DNA of 64,000 nt from Clostridia bacterium. Its GTDB lineage: Bacteria; Bacillota; Clostridia; Oscillospirales; CAG-272. The stretch lies in contig JAGAVJ010000039.1 of assembly GCA_017942005.1 (NCBI GenBank), positions 31,591 to 95,590 of the forward strand. Direction: 5' to 3'. A model generated the notes under the pieces. The model did not search any database. It was not told the DNA's origin and worked only from the letters and a program-made list of their open reading frames with translations. The first letter of the stretch is position 1; each line of letters opens with the position of its first letter. The translations under genes were made by a program, and so were the position numbers. Below, piece by piece: positions 25,278 through 33,329 of the stretch.

Positions 25278-25433
25278 GGGGGACTTTTTGAAAAAAGTCC
25301 CCCAATCCCCCCCAAAAACTTTTTCGATTTTGGGATTTATTAACGTGAGTTCGATGAATTTTAAGAGGAAAACTTTTTTAAAGAAAAGATTTTCCCCGTT
25401 CCTCGTATCCCTTTTCAAAAAACTTTAAACTGG
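25278..25433. repeat. Two-hairpin intergenic repeat, copy 1 (after alr)
   Basis: Begins with GGGGGACTTTTT paired with AAAAAGTCCCCC (25278-25303), then CCCCCCCAAAAACTTTTT. A second arm GGAAAACTTTTT...TTTTCCCC follows at about 25370-25400, ending CAAAAAACTTTAAAC. It belongs to the family at 36228, 39979, 50968 and 59150, although here the second arm has the same orientation as the first. The first hairpin is seven bases after the alr stop. Confidence 0.75.
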
Positions 25434-25557
25434 ATAACGGGCTGTTGCAAGTTTTTAACTTGCAACAGCCCCTTTATATGATATTTTGCTCGTTTAAAGT
25501 TTTTGCGGGGGAGTTTGAGGAGGTGCTTTTTTCAAAAAGCACCTCCTCATCGAACTC
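25347..25557. repeat. Segment bounded by perfect 11-bp inverted repeats
   Basis: GAGTTCGATGA (25347-25357) is the exact inverse of TCATCGAACTC (25547-25557). Inside are a 15-bp perfect hairpin (25439-25471, GGGCTGTTGCAAGTT stem) and another perfect stem GAGGAGGTGCTTTTT (25517-25548). The layout resembles a small non-coding mobile element. The 25439 hairpin recurs at 56687-56719. Confidence 0.65.
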
Positions 25558-25577
25558 ATGTTTATTCATTTTCTTTA

Positions 25578-25610
25578 GGGTTGCTGCACAGAAGTGCGGC
25601 AACCCTTTTT
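25578..25610 (+). terminator. Intrinsic terminator, probably shared by convergent genes
   Basis: GGGTTGCTGCA pairs with TGCGGCAACCC (one mismatch) and TTTTTATTT follows on the plus strand. It lies between alr (plus) and the gene ending at 25624 (minus). The plus direction has the better T run. Confidence 0.8.
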
Positions 25611-25623
25611 ATTTGGATGACTG

Positions 25624-26769
25624 TTACAGCTCCAGGACGACCTGGGGTGCAGCAGCATAATCGATGAACTTTTCTCTGATTTCAGCGGCTTCCGCGTCGC
25701 CTTCATGGATAACAATTCGATAGCGGAAAGATAACTTCTCCCCGGCTTCTATAATCTCCGCCTCACCGAGATAGTACCGGTTCGGTGCAAACAATCCATA
25801 GTTGCGGGAGTGCCAATCTGTCGGATATTTTGCATTGGAAGGCGTATCAAAGACGGCAATCCCTGCGGTGTGGCCGCCGGCGGTTATGCCGGAATAATCA
25901 TTCCATTCCGAATGCTTCATCCAGATTTCATTTTCTCCGACTGCGCCCCAGGCGTTGGTAAGCGTACCGGTGCGGTCTGCACGCAGCGTTTCATCCATAC
26001 GCACAGCAATCGGCCCCGCCTCCTTTGTCGCGCCCAATGTCACACGGCCGTAGTCTGCAAGCAGTGTCAGTTCCACATCGAGCACGTGGATACCATCCTC
26101 AGGAGAAGACATTGTAACCGTTGTCACATCGTCGCACAGCGGATTTCCATGTTCATCCGTCCAGGTGTTTTCCGCTGTAAACGCACAGCAGACATCCCCT
26201 GAGACCAAATTCCGAATCCGTTTATTTTGAATATAGCCGTGGTGCGGATCCTCGTTCCAGGTATCGACTGCGTCGGAAGTAAAACCGGTTTCCGCATTTT
26301 CCACTTTGACGCTTCCATGAGAAAACCAGATGGAACGGTGATGCGGATGTTCCTTTGCATCAAAATCATACCGTGTGATATTCTCATTGTACTTGTTGAC
26401 AATCGGACCGATATGCGGCTTTGCAAATCCGATACGGTATCTGTATGCCGTGTATTCCTGTGCATACATGCATATTGCCACCTTGCCCGCCTCTGCATCG
26501 TCCTGTACGGAGAATATGGGATCATGCGGCTGTCCCTGTTCCAGCGTCAAAACGGCAGTTTCACCTTTTGCCAAAAAATCAAGCACAAACACAAGTATGG
26601 CGCTTCCATCTTCTTGCGGCATCAATTGTACGCAAGTCGTTTTTCCGCCTTCGTACCGCAACCGAAGCGGCTGCATTTCCGAAAGTACGGCATTCGTTTC
26701 TGCTGGAACCGGAATGCGGATCAATGTATGTTTTCTGGTATGCGCACCGGCTTTGACTGTGAGTTTCAT
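25624..26769 (-). CDS. PmoA-like (DUF6807) family protein
   Basis: 381 aa, no signal peptide. The central motif DFDAKEHPHHRSIWFSHG near residue 135 and NEDPHHGYIQNKRI after it are typical of the PmoA-like/DUF6807 family. These beta-sandwich proteins are found near sugar-degradation genes, and their activity is unproven. DWHSRNYGLFAPNRYYLGEA lies in the C-terminal part. The family name comes from an old methane-oxygenase label and does not imply that activity. GAGG lies 12 bases before ATG 26769. It has its own promoter at 26939-26967 with a leader of about 160 bp. The neighbouring SGNH hydrolase is on the same strand but has a separate promoter. Confidence 0.75.
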   Translation of the reverse strand: MKLTVKAGAHTRKHTLIRIPVPAETNAVLSEMQPLRLRYEGGKTTCVQLMPQEDGSAILVFVLDFLAKGETAVLTLEQGQPHDPIFSVQDDAEAGKVAICMYAQEYTAYRYRIGFAKPHIGPIVNKYNENITRYDFDAKEHPHHRSIWFSHGSVKVENAETGFTSDAVDTWNEDPHHGYIQNKRIRNLVSGDVCCAFTAENTWTDEHGNPLCDDVTTVTMSSPEDGIHVLDVELTLLADYGRVTLGATKEAGPIAVRMDETLRADRTGTLTNAWGAVGENEIWMKHSEWNDYSGITAGGHTAGIAVFDTPSNAKYPTDWHSRNYGLFAPNRYYLGEAEIIEAGEKLSFRYRIVIHEGDAEAAEIREKFIDYAAAPQVVLEL

Positions 26770-26938
26770 ATTCGTCCCATCCTCTTTTCATCGGTTTTTA
26801 TACAGTGCAGCAGCTTTGCCGCGCCATATTGCTTTTATCACAATGCAGCGTTATACCACATGGCGGTGCTTTTGCCGCACTGCGGCATCCTATCTCGCAC
26901 CAACGTTATAGGTAAAAAAATAGGAGTGTATCGTTTTT

Positions 26939-26967
26939 ATTATAACAATAAAAAACAAAAAAATCAA
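26939..26967 (-). promoter_or_regulatory. Promoter of the PmoA-like gene
   Basis: TTGATT (26967-26962), 17 bp, TATAAT (26944-26939) in a very A/T-rich stretch. The rest of the gap (26770-26938) shows a GCCGCAGTGCGGC-type hairpin at about 26872-26886 and no gene. Confidence 0.75.
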
Positions 26968-27000
26968 GAGTTTTTCAAAGAAAACCACAGAAAACATTTA

Positions 27001-27038
27001 TGCGGGGAAACGTTTTTTTAAAAAAGCGTTTCCCCGCA
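27001..27038 (-). terminator. Long palindromic terminator after the SGNH hydrolase
   Basis: TGCGGGGAAACG pairs with CGTTTCCCCGCA, with T- and A-runs continuing the stem inwards. It lies about 90 bp after the stop at 27128 and resembles one arm of the two-hairpin repeat family. Confidence 0.75.
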
Positions 27039-27127
27039 CTGCAAATTAAAAATTCACCATAGAATGTTCACCAATGACTGCAATGCAGCAAATTTCACCG
27101 CGGCACAGTTTCTGTCCTTTGACAGCA

Positions 27128-27892
27128 TCATGCGGTCTGCCTTTGCAAAGTGCTGCCAATCCGTTCTGCCATTTGCAAAAAAGCATCCGCAATCAGCGCG
27201 TGTCCTTTTTCGTTGGGATGAATCCCGTCTCTGCAAAGCAGCTCCATATAGTTATGCTTATCAAGAAATGCCGAACGCAGATCGACATACATACAGTTCA
27301 TTTCATATGCCGTGCGTGTGACCACAGAGGAATACAGCTCCTGATACCGGTAGATCATCTCTGCATCTCCGCCAAGCCAGGATAAAATACGCGCCTTATC
27401 CGTTCCGGGCGTGGATGCAACGATATGATTGAGATACCGTACAGCATGAATCGGCGGCAGGGACACAAGAATCGGTGTAATCGCGTGTTCTCTAAGGACG
27501 GAGATGATATGCTTCATGGTATCGGTAAAGGCAGCAAGCGTTGTCATCGGCATATGCTCTCCGTGCGGATCATCGGAAACTGCCTTCCAGTCAAAGTTGC
27601 AGTCGTTTCCGCCGTATTCAAGCACCATATAACGGCAAGGTACCGTGTTTTTTTCGGCTGCGTTCTGCAATGCGCGTGACATCAGCGCCCATCCGCGGCC
27701 AATGGTATAACCAAATTTCGATTTGTTGACCACATCCATAGCATATTTTTCACACAAAGGCGCAAAATCGTCCTGTTTCATCGGTACATATTGTCCTCTG
27801 TCTTCATCTAAGATAATTCCTTTTAAAATAGAATCGCCATACACATGCATCGTCATTCTTCCGTCAAGCGCCAGAGTTTGTATTGTTTCCAT
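27128..27892 (-). CDS. SGNH/GDSL-type hydrolase
   Basis: 254 aa, no signal peptide, so probably cytoplasmic. Block I is HVYGDSILKGI near residue 20 with the nucleophile Ser. Block III is VLEYGGNDCNF near 92 with the oxyanion Asn. Block V is CRDGIHPNEKGH near 227 with catalytic Asp and His. The block II Gly is probably in KFGYTIGRG. The family contains esterases and deacetylases acting on lipids or sugars, and the substrate cannot be read from sequence. ATG 27892 has GGGAGGG six bases upstream; the longer reading to 27922 is rejected. The promoter at 27967-27995 is a consensus one. Confidence 0.85.
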   Translation of the reverse strand: METIQTLALDGRMTMHVYGDSILKGIILDEDRGQYVPMKQDDFAPLCEKYAMDVVNKSKFGYTIGRGWALMSRALQNAAEKNTVPCRYMVLEYGGNDCNFDWKAVSDDPHGEHMPMTTLAAFTDTMKHIISVLREHAITPILVSLPPIHAVRYLNHIVASTPGTDKARILSWLGGDAEMIYRYQELYSSVVTRTAYEMNCMYVDLRSAFLDKHNYMELLCRDGIHPNEKGHALIADAFLQMAERIGSTLQRQTA

Positions 27893-27966
27893 ATCGTACC
27901 CTCCCATAAACCGCTTTTGCATCCGAAATTTCGTTTTTGCTTCTTTCTTATCTGGTATCCAATACT

Positions 27967-27995
27967 ATTATATATCATTTTACGTATTTTGTCAA
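27967..27995 (-). promoter_or_regulatory. Promoter of the SGNH hydrolase gene
   Basis: TTGACA (27995-27990), 17 bp, TATAAT (27972-27967): a perfect consensus sigma-A promoter, about 75 bp upstream of ATG 27892. Confidence 0.85.
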
Positions 27996-28041
27996 TGGGT
28001 TTCTGATATTTTACAGTTCGTTTTTTATTCTGCAAAAAACA

Positions 28042-28072
28042 AACAGCAGACCTTTTTCCATGGTCTGCTGTT
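28042..28072 (-). terminator. Intrinsic terminator after the 94-aa protein gene
   Basis: AACAGCAGACC pairs with GGTCTGCTGTT (11 bp) and TTTGTTTTTTG follows on the minus strand, 40 bp after the stop at 28112. Confidence 0.9.
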
Positions 28073-28111
28073 ATTTTGTGCCGCTTCCGGCAGTTCTATT
28101 CGATGATGCGT

Positions 28112-28396
28112 TTATTCGCCAAGTTCTTTCTTTAACCAAACCGTTCCAATGTCAAGCGCATCGAACAGTCCGCTCTTTTGTCCCTGTTTCAGACAGGTAT
28201 GGCTTTCGTCTGTGGAAAGTACCTGAATTAAAATATTGTCCGGCACCTCATGACCGTTGACTGTTTTATTGTTGAGCACAAGTAAAAACAGCACCGCCCG
28301 ATCCTTCATATCACCCCAGACATATGCATTGTCCTGCCGGATGAGAGGTTTGCCCTGATATGTAATATAGCTGCCATTGATGCTTCCTTTTGTCAT
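28112..28396 (-). CDS. Small conserved-looking protein of unknown function
   Basis: 94 aa, not recognised. It is soluble, without signal peptide or membrane segment. Mixed beta/alpha pattern: GSYITYQGKPLIRQDNAYVW, VLFLLVLNNKTVNG, LIQVLSTDES, and a C-terminal helix. GAAAGGAAGGG just upstream of ATG 28396 and a strong terminator after the stop support a real gene. It follows murA by 123 bp on the same strand and is probably the last gene of that transcript. Confidence 0.7.
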   Translation of the reverse strand: MTKGSINGSYITYQGKPLIRQDNAYVWGDMKDRAVLFLLVLNNKTVNGHEVPDNILIQVLSTDESHTCLKQGQKSGLFDALDIGTVWLKKELGE

Positions 28397-28519
28397 TTAC
28401 ACCCTTCCTTTCTTTTCGTTTCTTTTGATTGTCGGGAAAGCCTGTTTTCCCTCTGAAATCTCCAGTGTACAATCGCCGGCTTGCAGCATCACACTGTTTT
28501 TGGCATGTTCCCTCTTTTA

Positions 28520-29809
28520 TCAGTTTGCTTTTTCATAAAAATAGGGATCCGGGATATTGATTTTGCGGATATCCGCCCCCACAGAACGCAGCTTGCCGAC
28601 GATATCATCGTATCCGCGTTCAATATGCTGAATCTCCTCAATTTCCGTTCTGCCGTTTGCCGTGAGTCCGGCAATGACCATTGCCGCACCTGCACGCAGA
28701 TCGACCGCACGTACCGGAGCCGCCGAAAGTGCTTCTACACCCTCTACAATTGCGGTTTTGCCGTCCACCTTGATCTTTGCTCCCATGCGCTTCAATTCTT
28801 CCACATAGCGGAAACGGTTATCCCATACCCCCTCATACAGGGTAGATACACCGTTTGCAAGGCACAAAAGCACACAAATCTGCGGCTGTACATCCGTGGG
28901 GAAGCCCGGATACGGCAGGGTACGAATATTGACGCGGTTTAATGTCTCCGCTGCCGAAACAATCATTGCATCGTCCAGTTCTTCAATGGTAATTCCCATT
29001 TCCTCCATTTTTGCGGAAATAGACTCCAGATGCTTCGGTATGACATTGTTGATGCGCAGCGTACCGTGGGTGGCTGCCGCTGCAATCATAAAGGTTGCTG
29101 CCTCAATCATATCGGGAATAATGGCATACGTACAGCCGTGCAGCTTCTCCACACCTTTGATTTTGATGACATCGGTTCCGGCACCGGTAATTTTTGCGCC
29201 GCAGGCATTCAAAAAGTTTGCAAGATCAACCACATGCGGTTCTCTTGCAGCGTTTTCAATGACAGTCGTTCCCTTTGCACGTGCAGCTGCAATGATCACG
29301 TTGATGGTCGCACCGACAGAAGAATTATCAAAATAAATCTGTCCGCCGCGCACACCGCCCGGTGATACGGCTTCAATGCAGCCGTTGTCAACGGTAACCA
29401 CAGCGCCAAGCGCTTCAAATCCCTTGATATGCTGGTCAATCGGACGTACACCGAAATCACAGCCGCCGGGAAAACCGGCAGAAGCTCGGCCAAAGCGTCC
29501 AAGCTCGGCCCCTATGACATAATAAGACGCGCGCATTTTGCGCACAAGGTCATACGGCGCACTGCCGCCCATGATGGCAGTGGTATCGATTTCTACCGTC
29601 GTCGGACTCAGACGGCGAATATTCGCACCCATCGCACGCAAAATATCCAAAGAAATGGTGACATCGCTGATATTCGGCAGGTTTTCCAGCACGCAGCGAT
29701 CCTCTATGAGAATCGAAGACAGGATGACTGCAACCGCAGCATTTTTCATGCCGCTGATTTCCACAGCACCCATCAGCGGTTTGCCGCCGTTTATGACGAT
29801 TTTTTCCAT
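28520..29809 (-). CDS. murA: UDP-N-acetylglucosamine 1-carboxyvinyltransferase
   Basis: First committed step of peptidoglycan synthesis: transfer of enolpyruvate to UDP-GlcNAc. 429 aa. The inside-out alpha/beta barrel starts EKIVINGGKPLMGAVEISGM and KNAAV, with the UDP-GlcNAc Lys. The fosfomycin-target Cys lies in GFPGGCDFGVRPIDQHIKG near residue 115; the usual GCAIG is GCDFG here. EGVWDNRFRYVEELKRMGAK is near 350. AGAAGG seven bases before ATG 29809 supports the start. A long structured leader (29850-30000) lies between promoter and start. Confidence 0.97.
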   Translation of the reverse strand: MEKIVINGGKPLMGAVEISGMKNAAVAVILSSILIEDRCVLENLPNISDVTISLDILRAMGANIRRLSPTTVEIDTTAIMGGSAPYDLVRKMRASYYVIGAELGRFGRASAGFPGGCDFGVRPIDQHIKGFEALGAVVTVDNGCIEAVSPGGVRGGQIYFDNSSVGATINVIIAAARAKGTTVIENAAREPHVVDLANFLNACGAKITGAGTDVIKIKGVEKLHGCTYAIIPDMIEAATFMIAAAATHGTLRINNVIPKHLESISAKMEEMGITIEELDDAMIVSAAETLNRVNIRTLPYPGFPTDVQPQICVLLCLANGVSTLYEGVWDNRFRYVEELKRMGAKIKVDGKTAIVEGVEALSAAPVRAVDLRAGAAMVIAGLTANGRTEIEEIQHIERGYDDIVGKLRSVGADIRKINIPDPYFYEKAN

Positions 29810-29849
29810 GTTAGCACCTTCTGTTAATCATGTTAGTTTCAATAAGCGG

Positions 29850-30056
29850 CTTGCCGCGTTGATAAAACGCGGCAAGGGTCGGCGTTTCCCCGACCTGTGA
29901 TCATCCCCGGAATACAACGTCCGTATCTGATCATAAAATGACGCCCGCAGATTCGGCGGGAGACATCTTGCCTAAGTTATATATGAAATAAGTACAATTT
30001 ATTGAAAGACACAACGTCGCACAGTATAGTATACCATCTTATCCTGTAAGTGGAAA
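29850..30056 (-). promoter_or_regulatory. murA promoter and structured leader
   Basis: TTTCCA (30056-30051), 17 bp, TATACT (30033-30028). The leader of about 210 nt contains the stems CCCGC/GCGGG (29944-29960), TGATCA/TGATCA (29898 and 29928), GGTCGG/CCGACC (29877-29895) and an 11-bp CTTGCCGCGTT/AACGCGGCAAG hairpin (29850-29876). GGCAAG near the leader start could also pair with the CTTGCC of the last hairpin, giving two alternative folds. No known riboswitch class is recognised. The rest of the gap to 30177 shows no gene. Confidence 0.55.
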
Positions 30057-30177
30057 GAGTATTTCTTGATTATTAACTCCGACTTCATGTTTTATTTACA
30101 TTTTTGACACATATAAACCCATAGCAACGGTCAAACCGCAGTCAGGACAGGATGTGCACAATCTGTATGAGCATCCA

Positions 30178-31320
30178 TTACGCAGATGCATCCACATGAG
30201 CCTCCTGAAGAGCCACACTGCCGGTCACAGCGTCGCATACGATTTTCTGATACAATACCTCTGCCGCCGCATGAGAAAAGCAGTAAGAAAACTGCCATGC
30301 CGGACGCAGATACAAGCGCCCCGCATCGCCCCATAAAATATAGTACGTCCGCCGCATATCAAGTACCGTGCAGATAGACGTGTCCCCGTCTGCCTCCGCC
30401 ATGGCAGGCGTTTCATCCGGAATACGATCGTCACCGCTTTCCGTACTGCGCTCGGTACTGCTTTCCGCATTGCCAATATCCATTTCCGTTCCCCCTGCCG
30501 TCTTCTTTAGCCGCTGCATCTCCGAAAACAGGATATTCACTTGATCAAGCTTTCGTGTCTGGTACGTTTCATTCGGCAAAAACGGTACCCATGTACCGCA
30601 AAGGTACCAAACCGTTTCCCCTTCCACCAGCACATACATCCGCGTTTCATTGATCACAGCCGCATTCTGCGCGTTGGAGCCGCGCACAAGCTCCTCTGCA
30701 AATTCTACAAGATATACCGTATCCAGCGGTGTTTTCCGGACACATTCCGTCCGCGGACGCAGACGCACGCCGCCGCTCCCTTCACCTGCGGTCAGCGCAG
30801 CCAAAAAACGCTTTGCCACTTCCTTTGCGGCATCCGCCGCTGTCCCGCTTGCCGCCGCATAGTCAGAGGCAGTCCCCTCGGACGCACCTTCCTCTCCTTG
30901 CAGAAACGCATCTACCGTACCGGAAAAGTCCTTCTCGGCGCTTCCGCTTTTCGTGTAGGTCAAATACAGATTGTGATAGTATTCCGCACGGTCCCCGTTT
31001 TCAAACACAAGAGACATACCGGTCGAGGTCGGCAGAAGGTAGATACCGCTGACAGGAGAACCCACCATCTGGGCAAATGCATGTTTATAGGATTCTTCTG
31101 CAACGGGAATTCCGTATACATAGTCCTTGATTACCTCTGTCGGTACAATATCCATATCCAGGGAAATGCCGCTTTGGTCAAGCAGCTGCACCGCATCCTC
31201 CAATGCCGCCCGGCTGACAAGATGTTCCCCGCGGTATTGTCTGTACAGCAGAATTCCCAAAAAGCAGTCCGTCAAAAGAAGACAAACCATCAACAACCAT
31301 CGGATTCGACTCCAGTTCAT
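30178..31320 (-). CDS. walI: WalI (YycI)-like regulator of WalK
   Basis: 380 aa, longer than the Bacillus protein (about 280). The N-terminal membrane anchor WLLMVCLLLTDCFLGILLY has the LxxDxFLxxxL pattern of YycI, followed by an extracytoplasmic region. A Glu/Ala/Ser-rich stretch (about 140-170) and a Ser/Thr-rich one (about 275-310) are insertions relative to the family. YycI acts with YycH on the membrane and sensor domains of WalK. The call rests on the anchor and on position: seven bases after the WalH-like gene. GAGGAG lies upstream of ATG 31320. Confidence 0.72.
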   Translation of the reverse strand: MNWSRIRWLLMVCLLLTDCFLGILLYRQYRGEHLVSRAALEDAVQLLDQSGISLDMDIVPTEVIKDYVYGIPVAEESYKHAFAQMVGSPVSGIYLLPTSTGMSLVFENGDRAEYYHNLYLTYTKSGSAEKDFSGTVDAFLQGEEGASEGTASDYAAASGTAADAAKEVAKRFLAALTAGEGSGGVRLRPRTECVRKTPLDTVYLVEFAEELVRGSNAQNAAVINETRMYVLVEGETVWYLCGTWVPFLPNETYQTRKLDQVNILFSEMQRLKKTAGGTEMDIGNAESSTERSTESGDDRIPDETPAMAEADGDTSICTVLDMRRTYYILWGDAGRLYLRPAWQFSYCFSHAAAEVLYQKIVCDAVTGSVALQEAHVDASA

Positions 31321-31326
31321 AGGATG

Positions 31327-33216
31327 CTATCTCCTCTCCTGCTCCAGTCTCTCTGCGTTGGCGTTTTCATGTTCTGACTGTGATACCCATACCCATTCCG
31401 CTGCAAAACGGGCTCCATCCGTATTTTCTTCTCCCTCTCCTTTGGACACAGCGCTGCCGCAGTACAAATACCGCATCACAAAGGAACCGCGCAAAAACGT
31501 CTGCAAAGCGTCTTCTGCGCCGCGCTGACTGCCGTCCAAATCTTCTTCCGCCGTGTCAGATACATGCTGCGCATCGGTTTGCTGTTTCTGCGTCTCAAGC
31601 TGCATGGCATCCCACACAACTGTCTGGGGGAGTAAATATTCATATTCGCCTGACACACTTCCCATACAAGGATGAAACGTGACATGCATGACTTTCCCGC
31701 CGCTTGCTGTCAATGTCATCGCAGTCATAACCTCCCCTGCTTCATCCATGATCGGAATCCCATTCATCGTATAAATATAAACAAGCACGATCCCGCTGCT
31801 CTCCTGGTACGCATGCATAGCAGAATTTCGTGCAGAACGCACGGAATATAGAGAAACCGTCATATCTCCGCCGCCGAATGCACGGTCCAGATCCGTCAGT
31901 CGGGAGAGCAGACGGTCTGCCGCACGCAGATATTCCGACAACAGATAGCTGCCGCCAACGCTTGCATATCCAAGGTATGTGTTCATGGGAATACCGCCGC
32001 CCTGCAGAGCCGTGTATTCTACCGTACCGCTGCCGTCTTCCCCGATGCGCAGCCGCCCGTCTTCATTCAGATACACGCGGCCGCCGTGTGTGTCGATATA
32101 ATAATGATCGTCTTCTCCTTCATGAATGCCGAGCAGGGAAAGCGCCTCTGCCGCTTTTTCGGAGGAATACAGTGCGGTTTCTGCATTCCACGGCGTCAGG
32201 GTCAGCACAGGCATACGACAGATGCCGGCATAATACACAGCGGTCGGATCATCGGCAGTAAAAGAACATGCCTTGTGCGGAGCGTGAAACCGGTCCGAAT
32301 CGCAGGAATCATCAAAACTGCCAAAGAAATATGCCGGCTGCACATCTGCGGCAGAGAGATTCTGCACTGCCTCCAAATAGACAGAAAGGTCTTCTCCGAT
32401 GACCGCTGCCGCCTCTCTTTTGCCGGGGTTCACCGCATTGTCCCAATCGGAGATATTTCCTGCATAAGCATTGGCGCTCTGCAATACCCGCTGCTCTGCT
32501 GCATTTGTCTTTTGTTTGCCATTCTTTTGAAAGCGGAACAGCGCCGTATGTCCTTCCTCATCCCGCGTAACCGCACAAATCTCGCCGAAGTCCTCCGCGG
32601 CATCCTCATTTGCCGCTTCTTCCGAATTCTGTAAAAAAAGCGCAATATCCTGTTTTGATAAGAAAAACACTTCTCTGACATATACCGTATCTCCAAGCGG
32701 GATTTCGTCAAGATCCGCGCTGTCAAGTGCACTGTCGTCCTCTACATACGTATATGCGCGGATTACGCCCGGCGGAAGCGCGCCCTGATACCGCAGATAC
32801 AAAAAGCGGTCTGTGTTTGTGCAGGCTTTCCAAAGTTCCTCGCCGGTCTTTGCATCCAGCTCTTTACACAGGCTTTCCGCCCCGAACAATACCCGTATCA
32901 GTGTATATAGGGTACTGTACGGCTTGTCTATGCTGTCCGCAGCATACAGGCAGGAAATCGACTGCTCCGACATTTGTGCAGTACGATACGCAAGCATGGC
33001 GGGAACGGTATGCACAGACGCCATACCTTTTGCGTATCCCGTTTTGGCGCCGGTCGTATACACGACCATACGGTCCTTGGGCAGCATGGATTCCGCATTT
33101 GCGGTACTCTGTCCAAGCACTAACAGAAGAAGCAGTACAAGCATCAGCACAATCAGAACAAAAATAATACCGGTTTTGATACGTTCTGCCGCCCGTACAT
33201 GCGCCTCGTGCCCCAT
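31327..33216 (-). CDS. walH: WalH (YycH)-like regulator of WalK
   Basis: 629 aa. A short cytoplasmic N-terminus is followed by one membrane anchor (about 14-36, IIFVLIVLMLVLLLLLVLG) and a large outside domain starting MLPKDRMVVYTTGAKTG. Position between walK and the WalI-like gene and the one-anchor layout match YycH, but it is clearly longer (YycH about 450 aa) and sequence similarity is not obvious by eye. ATG 33216 with GGAGG seven bases upstream is chosen over the in-frame start at 33255. Inferred to sit outside the membrane and tune WalK. Confidence 0.6.
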   Translation of the reverse strand: MGHEAHVRAAERIKTGIIFVLIVLMLVLLLLLVLGQSTANAESMLPKDRMVVYTTGAKTGYAKGMASVHTVPAMLAYRTAQMSEQSISCLYAADSIDKPYSTLYTLIRVLFGAESLCKELDAKTGEELWKACTNTDRFLYLRYQGALPPGVIRAYTYVEDDSALDSADLDEIPLGDTVYVREVFFLSKQDIALFLQNSEEAANEDAAEDFGEICAVTRDEEGHTALFRFQKNGKQKTNAAEQRVLQSANAYAGNISDWDNAVNPGKREAAAVIGEDLSVYLEAVQNLSAADVQPAYFFGSFDDSCDSDRFHAPHKACSFTADDPTAVYYAGICRMPVLTLTPWNAETALYSSEKAAEALSLLGIHEGEDDHYYIDTHGGRVYLNEDGRLRIGEDGSGTVEYTALQGGGIPMNTYLGYASVGGSYLLSEYLRAADRLLSRLTDLDRAFGGGDMTVSLYSVRSARNSAMHAYQESSGIVLVYIYTMNGIPIMDEAGEVMTAMTLTASGGKVMHVTFHPCMGSVSGEYEYLLPQTVVWDAMQLETQKQQTDAQHVSDTAEEDLDGSQRGAEDALQTFLRGSFVMRYLYCGSAVSKGEGEENTDGARFAAEWVWVSQSEHENANAERLEQERR

Positions 33217-33329
33217 GACAACGCCTCCTTTGAAGTTTTTTTCATACCGTTCCACGTCCTATGGAACATCTCCCATAATCAATGTCAGCTCGTTTTTCCG
33301 CCGCTCTCCCCGCCCAAAGTGTTTTTGCT

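Noticed and set aside
25272..25623. A small coding gene after alr (60-71 codon frames)
   Set aside because: The frames run through hairpins and inverted repeats, have no ribosome site and no protein-like composition.
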